In this document: positions 42,861 to 50,446 of the stretch, piece after piece
Layout of the letters: each line of letters opens with the position of its first letter
Position numbering within the stretch: the stretch's first letter is position 1
Source of the DNA: CAYNEI01 sp964396185
Lineage (GTDB): Archaea; Thermoplasmatota; SW-10-69-26
Reading direction: 5' to 3'
Assembly (NCBI GenBank): GCA_964396185.1
Contig: CAYNEI010000001.1
Span: 124,001 to 188,000 of the forward strand
Length of the DNA stretch: 64,000 bases
The notes under the pieces: model-generated
What the model saw: the letters and a program-made list of their open reading frames with translations, nothing else
Database searches by the model: none
Told to the model about the DNA's origin: nothing
Translations under genes and position numbers: made by a program

Positions 42861-43088
42861 ATGGCGACGACCCTCACGCTGGACCCAGCCACGCGTGACC
42901 GCCTGAAGCGCTACGGCCACGCGGGGATGAGCTACGAGGAGATCCTCATCGCGCTCATGGACCGACTGGACCAGGAGGCGTTCGTCCGGGAGCTCCGGCG
43001 CTTGGCCGTCGAGGCCGACGAGCACGACCTCTGGGTCGAACTCGACGACGACGCGCCTGGAGAGGACGATGCAGAGCCGACTCCTTGA
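42861..43088 (+). CDS. Lone antitoxin paralogue
   Basis: 75 residues: MATTLTLDPATRDRLKRYGH, then AGMSYEEILIALMDRLDQEAF. It aligns along its length with the antitoxin at 42262 (GHAGM, the ILxxLMDxxDxEAF block, then RR-x-A), and has its own promoter. No toxin follows; the next gene is convergent and 3 nt away. It may be an orphan antitoxin that protects against other toxins, or the remains of a duplicated pair. The acidic tail (DDDAPGEDDAEPTP) is longer than in the paired paralogue. Confidence 0.8.
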   Translation: MATTLTLDPATRDRLKRYGHAGMSYEEILIALMDRLDQEAFVRELRRLAVEADEHDLWVELDDDAPGEDDAEPTP

Positions 43089-43091
43089 ACC

Positions 43092-43574
43092 TCACAGGTG
43101 GTTCGCGAGGTTCTCCAGGCAGCCCAGCCAGCCGTCGGCGTGCGACTCGACGCTCTCGCGGTCCGGGAGCTTGGTGTGGGTGAGCACGAGCTCGGTGCCA
43201 CCGTCGACCTCGCTGAGCTCCATGGTGACGAGGCTCTCGCCAGCCTCCGGCATGTGGACCCAGCGCCAGGTGTGGACGATGCGCTCGTTCTCGACGACCT
43301 CGCGGAACGCGCCGACGTTGTGGTAGCGGCCGGGGTCGCCCTCTTCGAGCTCCTTCTCCTCGCCTGCGATCATGGTGATATCCAGCGTACCGCCGGGGGT
43401 CGCATCCCAGGCCTCGACCTCGGTGGTCAGGGTGCCGGGATGGTACCATTCAGCGATGGCCTTCGGGTCCGTGAGGGCGTGGAAGACGCGCTCGATGGGC
43501 GCATCGAAGGTTCGTCGCACGGTCAGGCTCGTCTCGCTCAGTTCGGGTTGGGGTTGTTCTGTCATGGGGTTCAC
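43092..43574 (-). CDS. SRPBCC/AHSA1-domain protein
   Basis: 160 residues; the ATG overlaps the arsR stop (ATGA). Motifs of the AHSA1 (activator of Hsp90 ATPase-like) family are present: RRTFDAPIERVFHALTDPK, then AEWYHPG, GGTLDITM and RIVHTWRW, ending with HADGWLGCLENLANHL. SRPBCC folds form a hydrophobic pocket for small ligands. The ArsR-AHSA1 gene pair is common in bacteria and archaea, the AHSA1 protein possibly handling a toxic ligand. Met1 and Met4 are both possible starts; the coupled Met1 is preferred. Confidence 0.9.
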   Translation of the reverse strand: MNPMTEQPQPELSETSLTVRRTFDAPIERVFHALTDPKAIAEWYHPGTLTTEVEAWDATPGGTLDITMIAGEEKELEEGDPGRYHNVGAFREVVENERIVHTWRWVHMPEAGESLVTMELSEVDGGTELVLTHTKLPDRESVESHADGWLGCLENLANHL

Positions 43575-43948
43575 TCCTCCGTTGGGGGTGTGGATGGTCG
43601 TGGGGTCGGCGGGTCGCCGGTGCGTTCGAGGTAGGCTTCGAGCTGGTCGAACCGGTCCTCCCAGAAGACGCGGTAGCGTGTGAGCCAGCCGAAGGCCGCC
43701 CCCAAGGGGGCTGCATCCAGGTGGCAGCGGCGCACCCGGCCATCCTTCTCGACGTCGATCAGGCCAGCCTCCTCGAGCACGCGAAGGTGCTTGGAGATGG
43801 CTGGCAGGGAGACGTCATGCGGCTCGGCGAGCGCGCCCACGCTGGACGGCTCTCCAGCCAGTTGCTCGATGATGGCCCGCCGGATCGGGTGGCTGAGCGC
43901 CTGGAAGACGGCGTCCATGTCCATCCCTGGATCCACTCGATTAACCAT
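43571..43948 (-). CDS. ArsR-family transcriptional regulator
   Basis: 125 residues. The winged-helix domain is clear: MDAVFQALSHPIRRAIIEQL, then VSLPAISKHLRVLEEAGLID and VEKDGRVRRCHLD. The metal-site ELCVCDL motif of classical ArsR is absent, as in the ArsR-AHSA1 type. Its promoter has two identical palindromes, TTAACC-N4-GGTTAA, at 43941-43956 (covering the start codon) and 43976-43991, flanking GTATAC at 43970-43975. It therefore probably represses its own operon by covering the TATA box and the start site. It is coupled to the SRPBCC gene. Confidence 0.93.
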   Translation of the reverse strand: MVNRVDPGMDMDAVFQALSHPIRRAIIEQLAGEPSSVGALAEPHDVSLPAISKHLRVLEEAGLIDVEKDGRVRRCHLDAAPLGAAFGWLTRYRVFWEDRFDQLEAYLERTGDPPTPRPSTPPTEE

Positions 43949-43991
43949 CTGGTTAAGGGTAAGAGGCGCGTATACTTAACCTTGTGGTTAA
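43941..43991 (-). promoter_or_regulatory. arsR promoter with twin TTAACC-N4-GGTTAA palindromes
   Basis: Two perfect palindromes at 43941-43956 and 43976-43991, centres 35 bp apart. A GTATAC box (43970-43975) lies between, 25 nt from ATG 43948. The first palindrome contains the start codon itself, so the transcript is leaderless and the operator is translated in part. Confidence 0.75.
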
Positions 43992-44129
43992 CTTTGGCTC
44001 GGTTCGGCAGCGGCTGCTGGCCAGGCGTGAGGCTCGCTCACGGCAGCTGACTGACCCCATGGGGAGCACTTTCAACTAGAGACCCTCGTCACCAACTGGT
44101 CGGAGGCGCTGAACCCCTGACCCGATTCG

Positions 44130-44681
44130 ATGCGCTCAAGTCACCGTTTTCATGCGTCTAGTGTGGCTGGCGTGGAGCTCGAAGCCTTAAAGCACCTCTA
44201 CGACGAGGGCCACGCGAACGTCGAGCACCAGATCGCTACCGGAACGGACCTCGATACCAAGGCCTCCCAGGTCTTCCGGTTCAACACGCTCGTCATCGGC
44301 ATCCTCGTCTCCGCTCTCTCGATCCTCCTCCGCCTCGAGGATGCACCCCTCCAAGTCGGCGACTGGATACTCTACGCCATGGCGGGGGGCGTCGTCCTCC
44401 TCGGCATCTCTGCACTACTCGCGATCCTGGCCTATATGGTGACCGAGTTCGCCATGGGCCTTCGCGCCGAGGACCTGGCCAACGCACGCGAAGCGGGCTT
44501 CACGGAGGCCGAGCTGCTTGAGGAGATGGTCGCTGCCTACACGAGAGCGGCGGCAGCGAACAGAGCGAACATCGATACCACTGCTAAGCGGCTCAAAGGT
44601 GCCCTCTGGACCCTGTTCCTGGGTCTGATCATCCTGGGAGCGAGTGCAGTAGGTTTAATATACTACGCAGCCTCAGTATGA
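44130..44681 (+). CDS. Integral membrane protein of unknown function
   Basis: 183 residues with three predicted membrane helices: about 52-70 (FNTLVIGILVSALSILL), 82-105 (ILYAMAGGVVLLGISALLAILAY) and 158-178 (LWTLFLGLIILGASAVGLIYY). The amphipathic linker between helices 2 and 3 (about 108-150) is charged and probably cytoplasmic. The start is uncertain: ATG 44130 gives the longest form, GTG 44163 (VAGVELEALKHLYDEG) is nearer the well-folded part. I do not recognise the family; the layout resembles small membrane effector-type proteins, which is only a suggestion. A tiny basic frame begins 3 nt after its stop (44685-44801). Confidence 0.75.
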   Translation: MRSSHRFHASSVAGVELEALKHLYDEGHANVEHQIATGTDLDTKASQVFRFNTLVIGILVSALSILLRLEDAPLQVGDWILYAMAGGVVLLGISALLAILAYMVTEFAMGLRAEDLANAREAGFTEAELLEEMVAAYTRAAAANRANIDTTAKRLKGALWTLFLGLIILGASAVGLIYYAASV

Positions 44682-44684
44682 CCT

Positions 44685-44801
44685 GTGCCCCCCGAACCAG
44701 AGACGTCCAGTAAGAAGCGCAGGAAGCGCGGCTCGTTCTTCAGGCTGGAGTACGTCTCCAAGGGTGGGAACACCGAGGAACTCAACAAGAGCACGCAGTA
44801 G
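44685..44801 (+). CDS. Possible 38-residue basic peptide
   Basis: A GTG-initiated frame, 38 codons, begins 3 nt after the membrane-protein stop. The peptide has a basic cluster (SSKKRRKRGS, residues 8-17) and FFRLEYVSKGGNTEELNK. Position and composition suggest co-translation, but there is no family match in memory and no clear SD. It may also be chance in GC-rich DNA. Confidence 0.35.
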   Translation: MPPEPETSSKKRRKRGSFFRLEYVSKGGNTEELNKSTQ

Positions 44802-44923
44802 CTCCGTGCTCGCGTGGGTGTTCAGCAGCACACATTCTCCTCCTGAGCCGAAGCTCAGAGAGCCTCACGGTATACTCGTTGTCTTCTGCAATTGAACTCC
44901 TCCGCCCGGCGGCTGCCCGAGGC

Positions 44924-47530
44924 TCACGTTTCCTCGTCGTCGATCTCGCGTTGCGTGTCCGCATCCCCTTCGTCGGCCCCCTCGTCGGTGGTGCCCGCGT
45001 CGGCCCCGGCTCCAGGTTCGCCGTCCGCCTCGACCCCCGCGTCCACCTCGGCCTCCTCCTCGCGAGCCAAGCGAGCCACGGCCACGGTCTCATCGCCCTC
45101 CTCGAGGCGCTGCACGAACACGCCCTGAGCCTGACCGCTGGTGATCACGCTGATATCCGTGGCCTTGGAGCGGATGACCACGCCGTGTTTGCTCGTGAAG
45201 AGCACCTCGTCGTCCTCATCCACGGCCACGGCACCCACGACCGGGCCCGTGGCGTCCGTGCAGTCGTGCATGTAGACCCCCCAGACGCCCCGGTTCTTGG
45301 CTCTGAAAGAGTCGAACGGGGTGCGCTTGCCTTTCCCCTTGCGGGTGACGGTGAGCAGGCTGGCCTCCGGGTCGCGGATGATGACCATGGAGACGACCTC
45401 CTCGTGGCCTCTAAGCTCGGTGCCCTTGACCCCTGCAGCCACGCGACCCATGGGGCGCACCTGCTCCTCGTTGAACCGGACGCCCTTGCCGGAGTCCTTG
45501 ACGAGGATGATGTCGTCGTCACCCTCGGTGATACCGACACCGACGAGCTCGTCGCCCTCCTCGAGCTTGACGGCGATCTTGCCGTTGACGTTGATGCGCT
45601 CGTACTCGGAGAGCGCGGTCTTCTTGACCTTGGCGCCGCGCGTAGCGAAGAACAAGTAGCGGTCCTCGCTGAACTCGCTGACCGGGAGGGCCGCCTGGAT
45701 CTCCACGCCTGGGTCCAGGCGCTCGAAGAGGCTGACCACAGGGGCGCCCTTGGCGTACCGGTCGCCCTTGGGGATCCTGAAGGCCTTGAGACTGTGGACG
45801 ATGCCGTTCTGGGTGACGAAGAGGATACGCTGGTGGTTCGTGCACGTGAACAGGTCCACGACGTAGTCCTCGTCCTTGGTGGACATGCCGATGACACCGC
45901 GCCCACCGCGGCGCTGGGTGCGGTACTTCTCCAGGGGTACGCGCTTGACGTACCCGTCGCTGGTGAGCATGATGACGACGTCACGGTCCGGCACCAGGTC
46001 CTCGATGAGCAGATCGCCAGCGTCCTCGCGGATCTCGCTGCGGCGCTCGTCGTCGAAGGCCTCCTTGACCTCGAGCAGCTCCTCACGCACGATGGCACGC
46101 TGCTCCTCGGGGTCGCCCAGGATGGTGTTGTAGCGCTCGATGTCCGCGAGCAGGCCCTCGAGCTCCTCCTCGAGCTTGCCGACCTCGAGCCGGGTGAGCC
46201 GGCCCAGGCGCATGTCCAGGATGGCGTTGGCTTGGTCTTCTGAGAGCTCGAACTCGCTCATGAGCCCGGTGCGCGCGCCGTCGCGGTCGTCGGCGGCGCG
46301 GATGAGCTCGATGACCTCGTCGATGTTGCGCTGGGCGATGAGCAGGCCCTCGACGATGTGTCGGCGGGCCTCGGCCTTCTCGAGCAGGTGCTGGGTGCGC
46401 CGGACGATGACCACGATGCGGTGGTCGATGTAGCGCTGGAGCAGCTGTTTGAGGTTGAGCACCTTGGGCTCGTTGTCCACCAGTGCGACGTTGTTGATGC
46501 CGAAGCTGACCTGGAGCTGGGTCTGTTGGAAGAGCTGGTTCTTGACGATCTCCGGGTTGGCCCCCCGCTTGAGCTCGATGATCAGCCGGATGCCCTCGCG
46601 GCTGGACTCATCACGCAGGTCCCGGATGCCCTCGAGCTTCTTGTCACGGACCAGCTTGGCGATGTCCTCGGCCAGCTTGGCCTTGTTGACCTGGTAGGGG
46701 ATCTCGGTGACGATGAGCCGGCCCTCGTCCTCCTCGACCTCCACGCGGGCTCGGATGCGCACGATGCCCCGGCCGGTCAGGTAGGCTTGCTGGATGCCAG
46801 CCGTGCCCTGTATGATCCCACCTGTGGGGAAATCAGGACCCGGGACCACCTCGAGCAGACGCGTGATCTCCACGTCAGGGTCCTCGAGCTGGAGGACCAT
46901 GGCGTCCACGACCTCGCCGAGGTTGTGGGGGGCCAGGTTGGTGGCCATGCCCACCGCGATCCCGGCCGAGCCGTTGATGAGGAGGTTGGGGATCTTGCTC
47001 GGGAGCACCGTGGGCTCGGTGAGGCTGGCGTCGAAGTTCTCGACGAAGCCCACGGTGTCGAGGTTGATGTCCTCGAGCATGGCCTCAGCCATGGGTGTGA
47101 GCCGGCACTCGGTGTAGCGCATGGCCGCGGGGTTGTCGCCGTCGATCGAGCCGAAGTTGCCCTGGCCATCGACCAGGGGGTAGCGGAGCGAGAACTCCTG
47201 GGCCATGCGCACGAGCGCATCGTACACGGCGGTGTCGCCGTGGGGGTGGAACTTACCGAGCACCTCACCCACGACGCGCGCGCTCTTGCGGTGCTGGGCG
47301 TTGCTGGCCATGCCCATCTCGTTCATGGCGTGCAGGATGCGCCGGTGCACCGGCTTGAGCCCGTCGCGCACGTCGGGCAGCGCGCGCCCGACGATGACGC
47401 TCATGGCGTAGTCGATGTACGAGCTGCGCATCTCCTCCTCGACGGTGACCTCCACGGTGGCCGCACCGTGCTCGGTGGGTTGGCCTGGGAGGTCGTCGGG
47501 GATGTCCTCGTCGTGCTCGTCGGGAGCCAT
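44924..47530 (-). CDS. gyrA: DNA gyrase subunit A
   Basis: 868 residues from ATG 47530. The breakage-reunion domain shows the catalytic Tyr139 in AAMRYTECRL, and the quinolone-region motif HPHGDTAVYD has Thr100 where E. coli has Ser83 and Asp104 at the Asp87 position. The C-terminal beta-pinwheel begins around residue 530 with the GyrA box QRRGGRG (about 537-543), which marks a gyrase rather than topoisomerase IV: with GyrB it wraps DNA and introduces negative supercoils using ATP. The last 60 residues are highly acidic (EADGEPGAGADAG, TDEGADEGDADTQ). GyrB is not in the window; usually gyrB and gyrA are adjacent, so its absence here is notable. The upstream leader holds two hairpins (47545-47574, 47653-47669). 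Confidence 0.96.
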   Translation of the reverse strand: MAPDEHDEDIPDDLPGQPTEHGAATVEVTVEEEMRSSYIDYAMSVIVGRALPDVRDGLKPVHRRILHAMNEMGMASNAQHRKSARVVGEVLGKFHPHGDTAVYDALVRMAQEFSLRYPLVDGQGNFGSIDGDNPAAMRYTECRLTPMAEAMLEDINLDTVGFVENFDASLTEPTVLPSKIPNLLINGSAGIAVGMATNLAPHNLGEVVDAMVLQLEDPDVEITRLLEVVPGPDFPTGGIIQGTAGIQQAYLTGRGIVRIRARVEVEEDEGRLIVTEIPYQVNKAKLAEDIAKLVRDKKLEGIRDLRDESSREGIRLIIELKRGANPEIVKNQLFQQTQLQVSFGINNVALVDNEPKVLNLKQLLQRYIDHRIVVIVRRTQHLLEKAEARRHIVEGLLIAQRNIDEVIELIRAADDRDGARTGLMSEFELSEDQANAILDMRLGRLTRLEVGKLEEELEGLLADIERYNTILGDPEEQRAIVREELLEVKEAFDDERRSEIREDAGDLLIEDLVPDRDVVIMLTSDGYVKRVPLEKYRTQRRGGRGVIGMSTKDEDYVVDLFTCTNHQRILFVTQNGIVHSLKAFRIPKGDRYAKGAPVVSLFERLDPGVEIQAALPVSEFSEDRYLFFATRGAKVKKTALSEYERINVNGKIAVKLEEGDELVGVGITEGDDDIILVKDSGKGVRFNEEQVRPMGRVAAGVKGTELRGHEEVVSMVIIRDPEASLLTVTRKGKGKRTPFDSFRAKNRGVWGVYMHDCTDATGPVVGAVAVDEDDEVLFTSKHGVVIRSKATDISVITSGQAQGVFVQRLEEGDETVAVARLAREEEAEVDAGVEADGEPGAGADAGTTDEGADEGDADTQREIDDEET

Positions 47531-47544
47531 GGTGACACGCTGCG

Positions 47545-47574
47545 AGGAAGGGCCTGGCCTACGGCCAGCCCTTC
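47545..47574 (-). other. Hairpin in the gyrA leader
   Basis: CTGGCC-TAC-GGCCAG, extended by outer GGAAGGG/CCCTTCC with one bulged C: a stem of about 13 bp, 15 nt upstream of the gyrA ATG. Probably in the mRNA leader. A second hairpin with the same TAC loop lies at 47653-47669. Confidence 0.5.
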
Positions 47575-47652
47575 CGGTAGCTCGGCGATGAAAGACCCCT
47601 TGGATAACTGTTCCTATCGCTGTGGCCAACGGAGGGCGGTTAGGCCGCGTTG

Positions 47653-47669
47653 GCGCGCCTACGGCGCGC
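47653..47669. other. GCGCGCC-TAC-GGCGCGC hairpin
   Basis: A perfect 7-bp stem with a TAC loop between gyrA and the small membrane-protein gene. It shares its loop with the hairpin at 47545-47574, which suggests a common origin. Confidence 0.4.
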
Positions 47670-47772
47670 GAAAGAAGGGGGCTAGAGACGGCTCAGTAGA
47701 GGCGATCCAGCGGGTAGCTTCGGCGCACCTGCACAGTAGTCCCGAAGGTTCGGAGACCCCAGCGTAACCTAC

Positions 47773-48135
47773 ATGAATCCACCGACCGGATGTCCCTTCA
47801 TGGGCCTCACGTTCGAGCAGTGGCAGCGCCTCGGGTGGACGTTGACTGCCCTGTTCTTCCTGATGGCCATCGTCGGACTGATCGGGGAGATCGTTGGATG
47901 GTGGAACGACGTCGGTGAGCTGAGCATGACCATCGGCGCCATCGCTGGTCTCCTCATCGGGATCGCGACGCTCTTCGCCGGTGCAGGACGTAGCCAGGTC
48001 GCTGGCGTCCAAGCCGCCGTCGAGGCAAACGGGTTCAAACTAGACAAGCTGGACAAGCTTGACGACCTCGACCGCATCCAGTTCGAGCTCGACGAGCAAA
48101 CCGGCGTCCTGCGCGACATCCGGGACCTGCTCTGA
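47773..48135 (+). CDS. Small two-helix membrane protein
   Basis: 120 residues. Two membrane helices (about 22-42 and 52-70) are followed by a charged amphipathic C-terminal tail (about 80-120) with KLDKLDKLDDLDRIQFELDE, a probable short coiled coil in the cytoplasm. A second ATG at residue 10 (MGLTFEQWQRLGW) is an alternative start. It is divergent from gyrA. A strong hairpin with a T-rich loop follows (48155-48182). No family recognised. Confidence 0.7.
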   Translation: MNPPTGCPFMGLTFEQWQRLGWTLTALFFLMAIVGLIGEIVGWWNDVGELSMTIGAIAGLLIGIATLFAGAGRSQVAGVQAAVEANGFKLDKLDKLDDLDRIQFELDEQTGVLRDIRDLL

Positions 48136-48154
48136 GCCGTCCAACCGCCGTCCA

Positions 48155-48182
48155 CCGCCCGCCGCCTTTTTGCGGCGGGCGG
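48155..48182 (+). terminator. Perfect 11-bp GC hairpin with CTTTTT loop
   Basis: CCGCCCGCCGC pairs completely with GCGGCGGGCGG around a CTTTTT loop. It is 19 nt after the small membrane-protein stop and 14 nt before the aminopeptidase ATG. It might end the first transcript or lie in the second gene's leader. Confidence 0.6.
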
Positions 48183-48196
48183 ACATCTGGTCTCAC

Positions 48197-49276
48197 ATGG
48201 ACCAGCGCATCAGGGACCACGCGGAGATCATCGCGACCTGGAGCACCCGCATCCAGCCAGGCGACATGGTGCTCATCGAGTGCCAGGAGGGCGCGGAGGT
48301 GCTGGCCGAGGCGCTCGTGGGCGAGGTCGCCGAGCGAGGCGGTCAGCCCACCGTGGTCTACAGCACCGGCGGCGCCGGGCGCGCGCTTCTGACGCGGGCC
48401 GACGAGAAGACGTTGGAGACCGAGCCAGTTCACACGCGCGCCTTGGTGGAAGCCAGCGACGTGGTCATCTTCCTGCGGGCCGGCTCCAACACCCGGGAGA
48501 TGGCTGGCGTGGCCAAGAGCGCCATCCAGGCCCGCCGGAAGGCCAACGAGCAGATCCGGGAGATCCGCCTGTCCAAGCGCTGGTGTCTGACCATGCACCC
48601 GACCCCCGCGCTGGCCCAGGAGGCCGGCATGAGCACCCAGGCTTTCCAGGACCTCTACTACAACGCAACGCTCATCGACTGGGAGGCCTTCGCCAAGGAG
48701 GTCGAGCGCGTGGCCGAGCGGTTCCAGGGCGCCGACGAGGTGCACCTGGTGGCCCCGGACACGGAGCTCACCATGCCCGTGACCGGCCGTACCTTCGTGG
48801 CGTCCATCGGCGACCACAACCTCCCCAGCGGCGAGGCGTTCACCGCACCTCTGCTGGAGGGGACCACCGGGCATGTGCGCCTGGATCTCCCAGCCGTAGT
48901 AGAGGGCACCGAGGTCCAGGGCATCGAGCTGACCTTCGAGGATGGCCAGGTCACCGGCTACGCAGCCGACCGAGGCCAGGATGCCCTGGAGAGCCTGCTC
49001 AGCACGGACGAGGGCGCGGACAAGCTCGGCGAGCTGGGCATCGGCATGAACCGAGGCGTGGACCAGGCCACCAAGAACATCTTGCTCGATGAGAAGATGG
49101 CTGGTACGATCCATCTGGCCTTGGGCCGGGCCTACGAGGAGTGCGGCGGGACGAACAAATCCGCCGTGCACCAGGACTTCATCAAGACCATGGGCCAGGG
49201 CTCGCGCATCGAGGTGGGCGGCGAGGTCGTGCAGCGGGATGGTGTGTTCTGGTACGAGGATGGCTTCCCGGGGTGA
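48197..49276 (+). CDS. M29-family aminopeptidase
   Basis: 359 residues from ATG 48197. It matches the thermophilic aminopeptidase family M29: the C-terminal metal region has AGTIHLALGRAYEECGGTNK, then SAVHQDFI with the conserved His-x-Asp, and the Glu of the catalytic pocket is in VEGTEVQGIELTFEDG. The middle is typical (NLPSGEAFTAPL). It is a broad cobalt/zinc exopeptidase in the cytoplasm that trims N-terminal residues. The start MDQRIRDHAEIIATWSTRIQ matches family N-termini; the upstream frame passes through the hairpin and is not coding. It is followed by the 444-bp gene-less region preceding the archaellins. Confidence 0.93.
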   Translation: MDQRIRDHAEIIATWSTRIQPGDMVLIECQEGAEVLAEALVGEVAERGGQPTVVYSTGGAGRALLTRADEKTLETEPVHTRALVEASDVVIFLRAGSNTREMAGVAKSAIQARRKANEQIREIRLSKRWCLTMHPTPALAQEAGMSTQAFQDLYYNATLIDWEAFAKEVERVAERFQGADEVHLVAPDTELTMPVTGRTFVASIGDHNLPSGEAFTAPLLEGTTGHVRLDLPAVVEGTEVQGIELTFEDGQVTGYAADRGQDALESLLSTDEGADKLGELGIGMNRGVDQATKNILLDEKMAGTIHLALGRAYEECGGTNKSAVHQDFIKTMGQGSRIEVGGEVVQRDGVFWYEDGFPG

Positions 49277-49305
49277 CGGGGGAGGGAGGAAGAGGAGGCG
49301 GAGTA

Positions 49306-49516
49306 AACACGGAGACACGGAGTGAACGGAGGGGAAAGGGGAGAGGCTGGAAGGAGACGGGAGGACGCCCCGTACGATGGCAGACGGGTAGAGGTTGGAG
49401 GGCTAGAACGAGCGAGTCGAGATGCCCCCGGCTGAGACCGTGCTTGCTGACCTCCGCTTGCACACCCCTCCACCCGACCCCCCTCCCATCCTCCGTCCGC
49501 TCCGTGTCTCCGTCTG
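49306..49516. repeat. Locus C, inverted periodic repeat
   Basis: Left arm 49306-49331 and right arm 49491-49516 match at 22 of 26 bases in inverted orientation; each has three (C/A)ACGGAG-like words spaced 8 and 10 nt. The 159-bp interior has no gene. Confidence 0.75.
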
Positions 49517-49678
49517 CCCGAGCAAGCTCGGGCGCCCGCTGCACCGCGGAAGGCGGTGCATCGGCGCCTCCGTGTTGAAGGTTCTCCCAAATGGCCCACG
49601 GTTTCTCCCCTCCACCCAATCCTCCCCAGTCCCCATTGGTCCCACGAACCTTCGGGGGCCTGCGGGAATCCTCGCCTG

Positions 49679-49688
49679 TTCATATACG
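49679..49688 (+). promoter_or_regulatory. TATA box of the first archaellin gene
   Basis: TTCATATACG about 37 nt before ATG 49721, leaving a leader of about 10 nt. Confidence 0.55.
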
Positions 49689-49720
49689 GTGCCCGTGGAG
49701 ACTGTGGTCGTGAGCCGCCC

Positions 49721-50359
49721 ATGAAGGCGAACCAGAGGACCCGGGAGAACGACGAGCACCTCCGCGACCCCCGTGACGAGGGCCTCATCGGCATCGGTAC
49801 GATGATCGTCTTCATCGCTGCTGTGATCGTGGCCGCCATCGCTGCCGCGGTGATCATCAACACCGCCGGCAACCTCCAGCGAAAGGCCTCGGAGACCGGC
49901 AAGGAGACGACCAGCGAGGTGGCAGGCAACCTGTTCGTGCGCAACGTCATCGGGAACGTTACGAGCGACCAGAAGAACGTCCAGAAGGTCTACTGGTACC
50001 TGAGCCTCGCGCCCGGGGCCAACCCCATCGACCTGAACAACACCATCGTCCAGTGGACGCACGGGGACGACCTGTTCGATATGAACATCACGAGCGAGGA
50101 CGACTGCGACGATACGGACTTCGACTCGCTCAGCGACGGGTTCTGCGTGCGCGACGTCTTCGATGCTGGCGACAACTCGGTCAGCGTGATCAGCGAGGGC
50201 GACAAGGTCCGCGTCGAGGTCCACCTCCTCGCCGCCGAGTACCTCGGGCCCCGTGACACCGTCGAGGTCCTGTTCATGCCCGAGGCGGGCTCGCCTGTGG
50301 ACGCGAGCTTCAAGACGCCGCCGTCCTTCGGGCGCAACGGCAACGTCGGCCTGATCTGA
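49721..50359 (+). CDS. arlB: Archaellin 1
   Basis: 212 residues. A short positively charged leader (to about residue 23, ending in DEG-LIGIG) is cut by the class III signal peptidase before the hydrophobic helix (IGTMIVFIAAVIVAAIAAAV, about 26-45), which packs in the archaellum core. NTAGNLQRKASETGKETTSE follows, the family signature. The outer beta domain has one cysteine pair (DDCDDTDFDSLSDGFCVRD, 12 residues apart) that can form a disulfide outside the cell, and ends with GSPVDASFKTPPSFG. It is the first of three tandem archaellins. The GTG/ATG frame upstream is part of the leader region and not used. Confidence 0.94.
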   Translation: MKANQRTRENDEHLRDPRDEGLIGIGTMIVFIAAVIVAAIAAAVIINTAGNLQRKASETGKETTSEVAGNLFVRNVIGNVTSDQKNVQKVYWYLSLAPGANPIDLNNTIVQWTHGDDLFDMNITSEDDCDDTDFDSLSDGFCVRDVFDAGDNSVSVISEGDKVRVEVHLLAAEYLGPRDTVEVLFMPEAGSPVDASFKTPPSFGRNGNVGLI

Positions 50360-50374
50360 CCGGATCAGAACGGC

Positions 50375-50405
50375 TCGGACGCCGCTCTGGCGCAGCGGCG
50401 TCCGA
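50375..50405 (+). terminator. 12-bp hairpin after archaellin 1
   Basis: TCGGACGCCGCT pairs perfectly with AGCGGCGTCCGA around a CTGGCGC-like 7-nt loop, 15 nt after the stop. No T-tract follows it directly. Confidence 0.65.
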
Positions 50406-50421
50406 TCGACGGGTGCTCACA

Positions 50422-50446
50422 CGGGCGCGGGCACGGCCCGCGCCCG
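50422..50446 (+). terminator. 11-bp hairpin followed by a pyrimidine tract
   Basis: CGGGCGCGGGC pairs with GCCCGCGCCCG around ACG. It is followed by CGATCTTCTTCTTC, the pyrimidine tract expected of an archaeal terminator. Confidence 0.65.

Larger units (their letters stand above)
49277..49720. other. 444-bp gene-less region: locus C and archaellin leader
   Basis: Holds the inverted periodic repeat C (49306-49516), two perfect hairpins (GCCCGAGC-AA-GCTCGGGC at 49516-49533; TGCACCGC-GGAAG-GCGGTGCA at 49540-49560) and, near its right end, the archaellin TATA box (49679-49688). I see no credible open frame; the longest ones are GC-rich shadows. Purine-rich at the left, pyrimidine-rich at the right, as expected of a long imperfect inverted repeat. 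Confidence 0.6.

Noticed and set aside
44802..44923. Possible gene or RNA between the small basic peptide and gyrA
   Set aside because: Only 122 bp with weak inverted repeats; no frame with plausible composition and no recognisable RNA motif.
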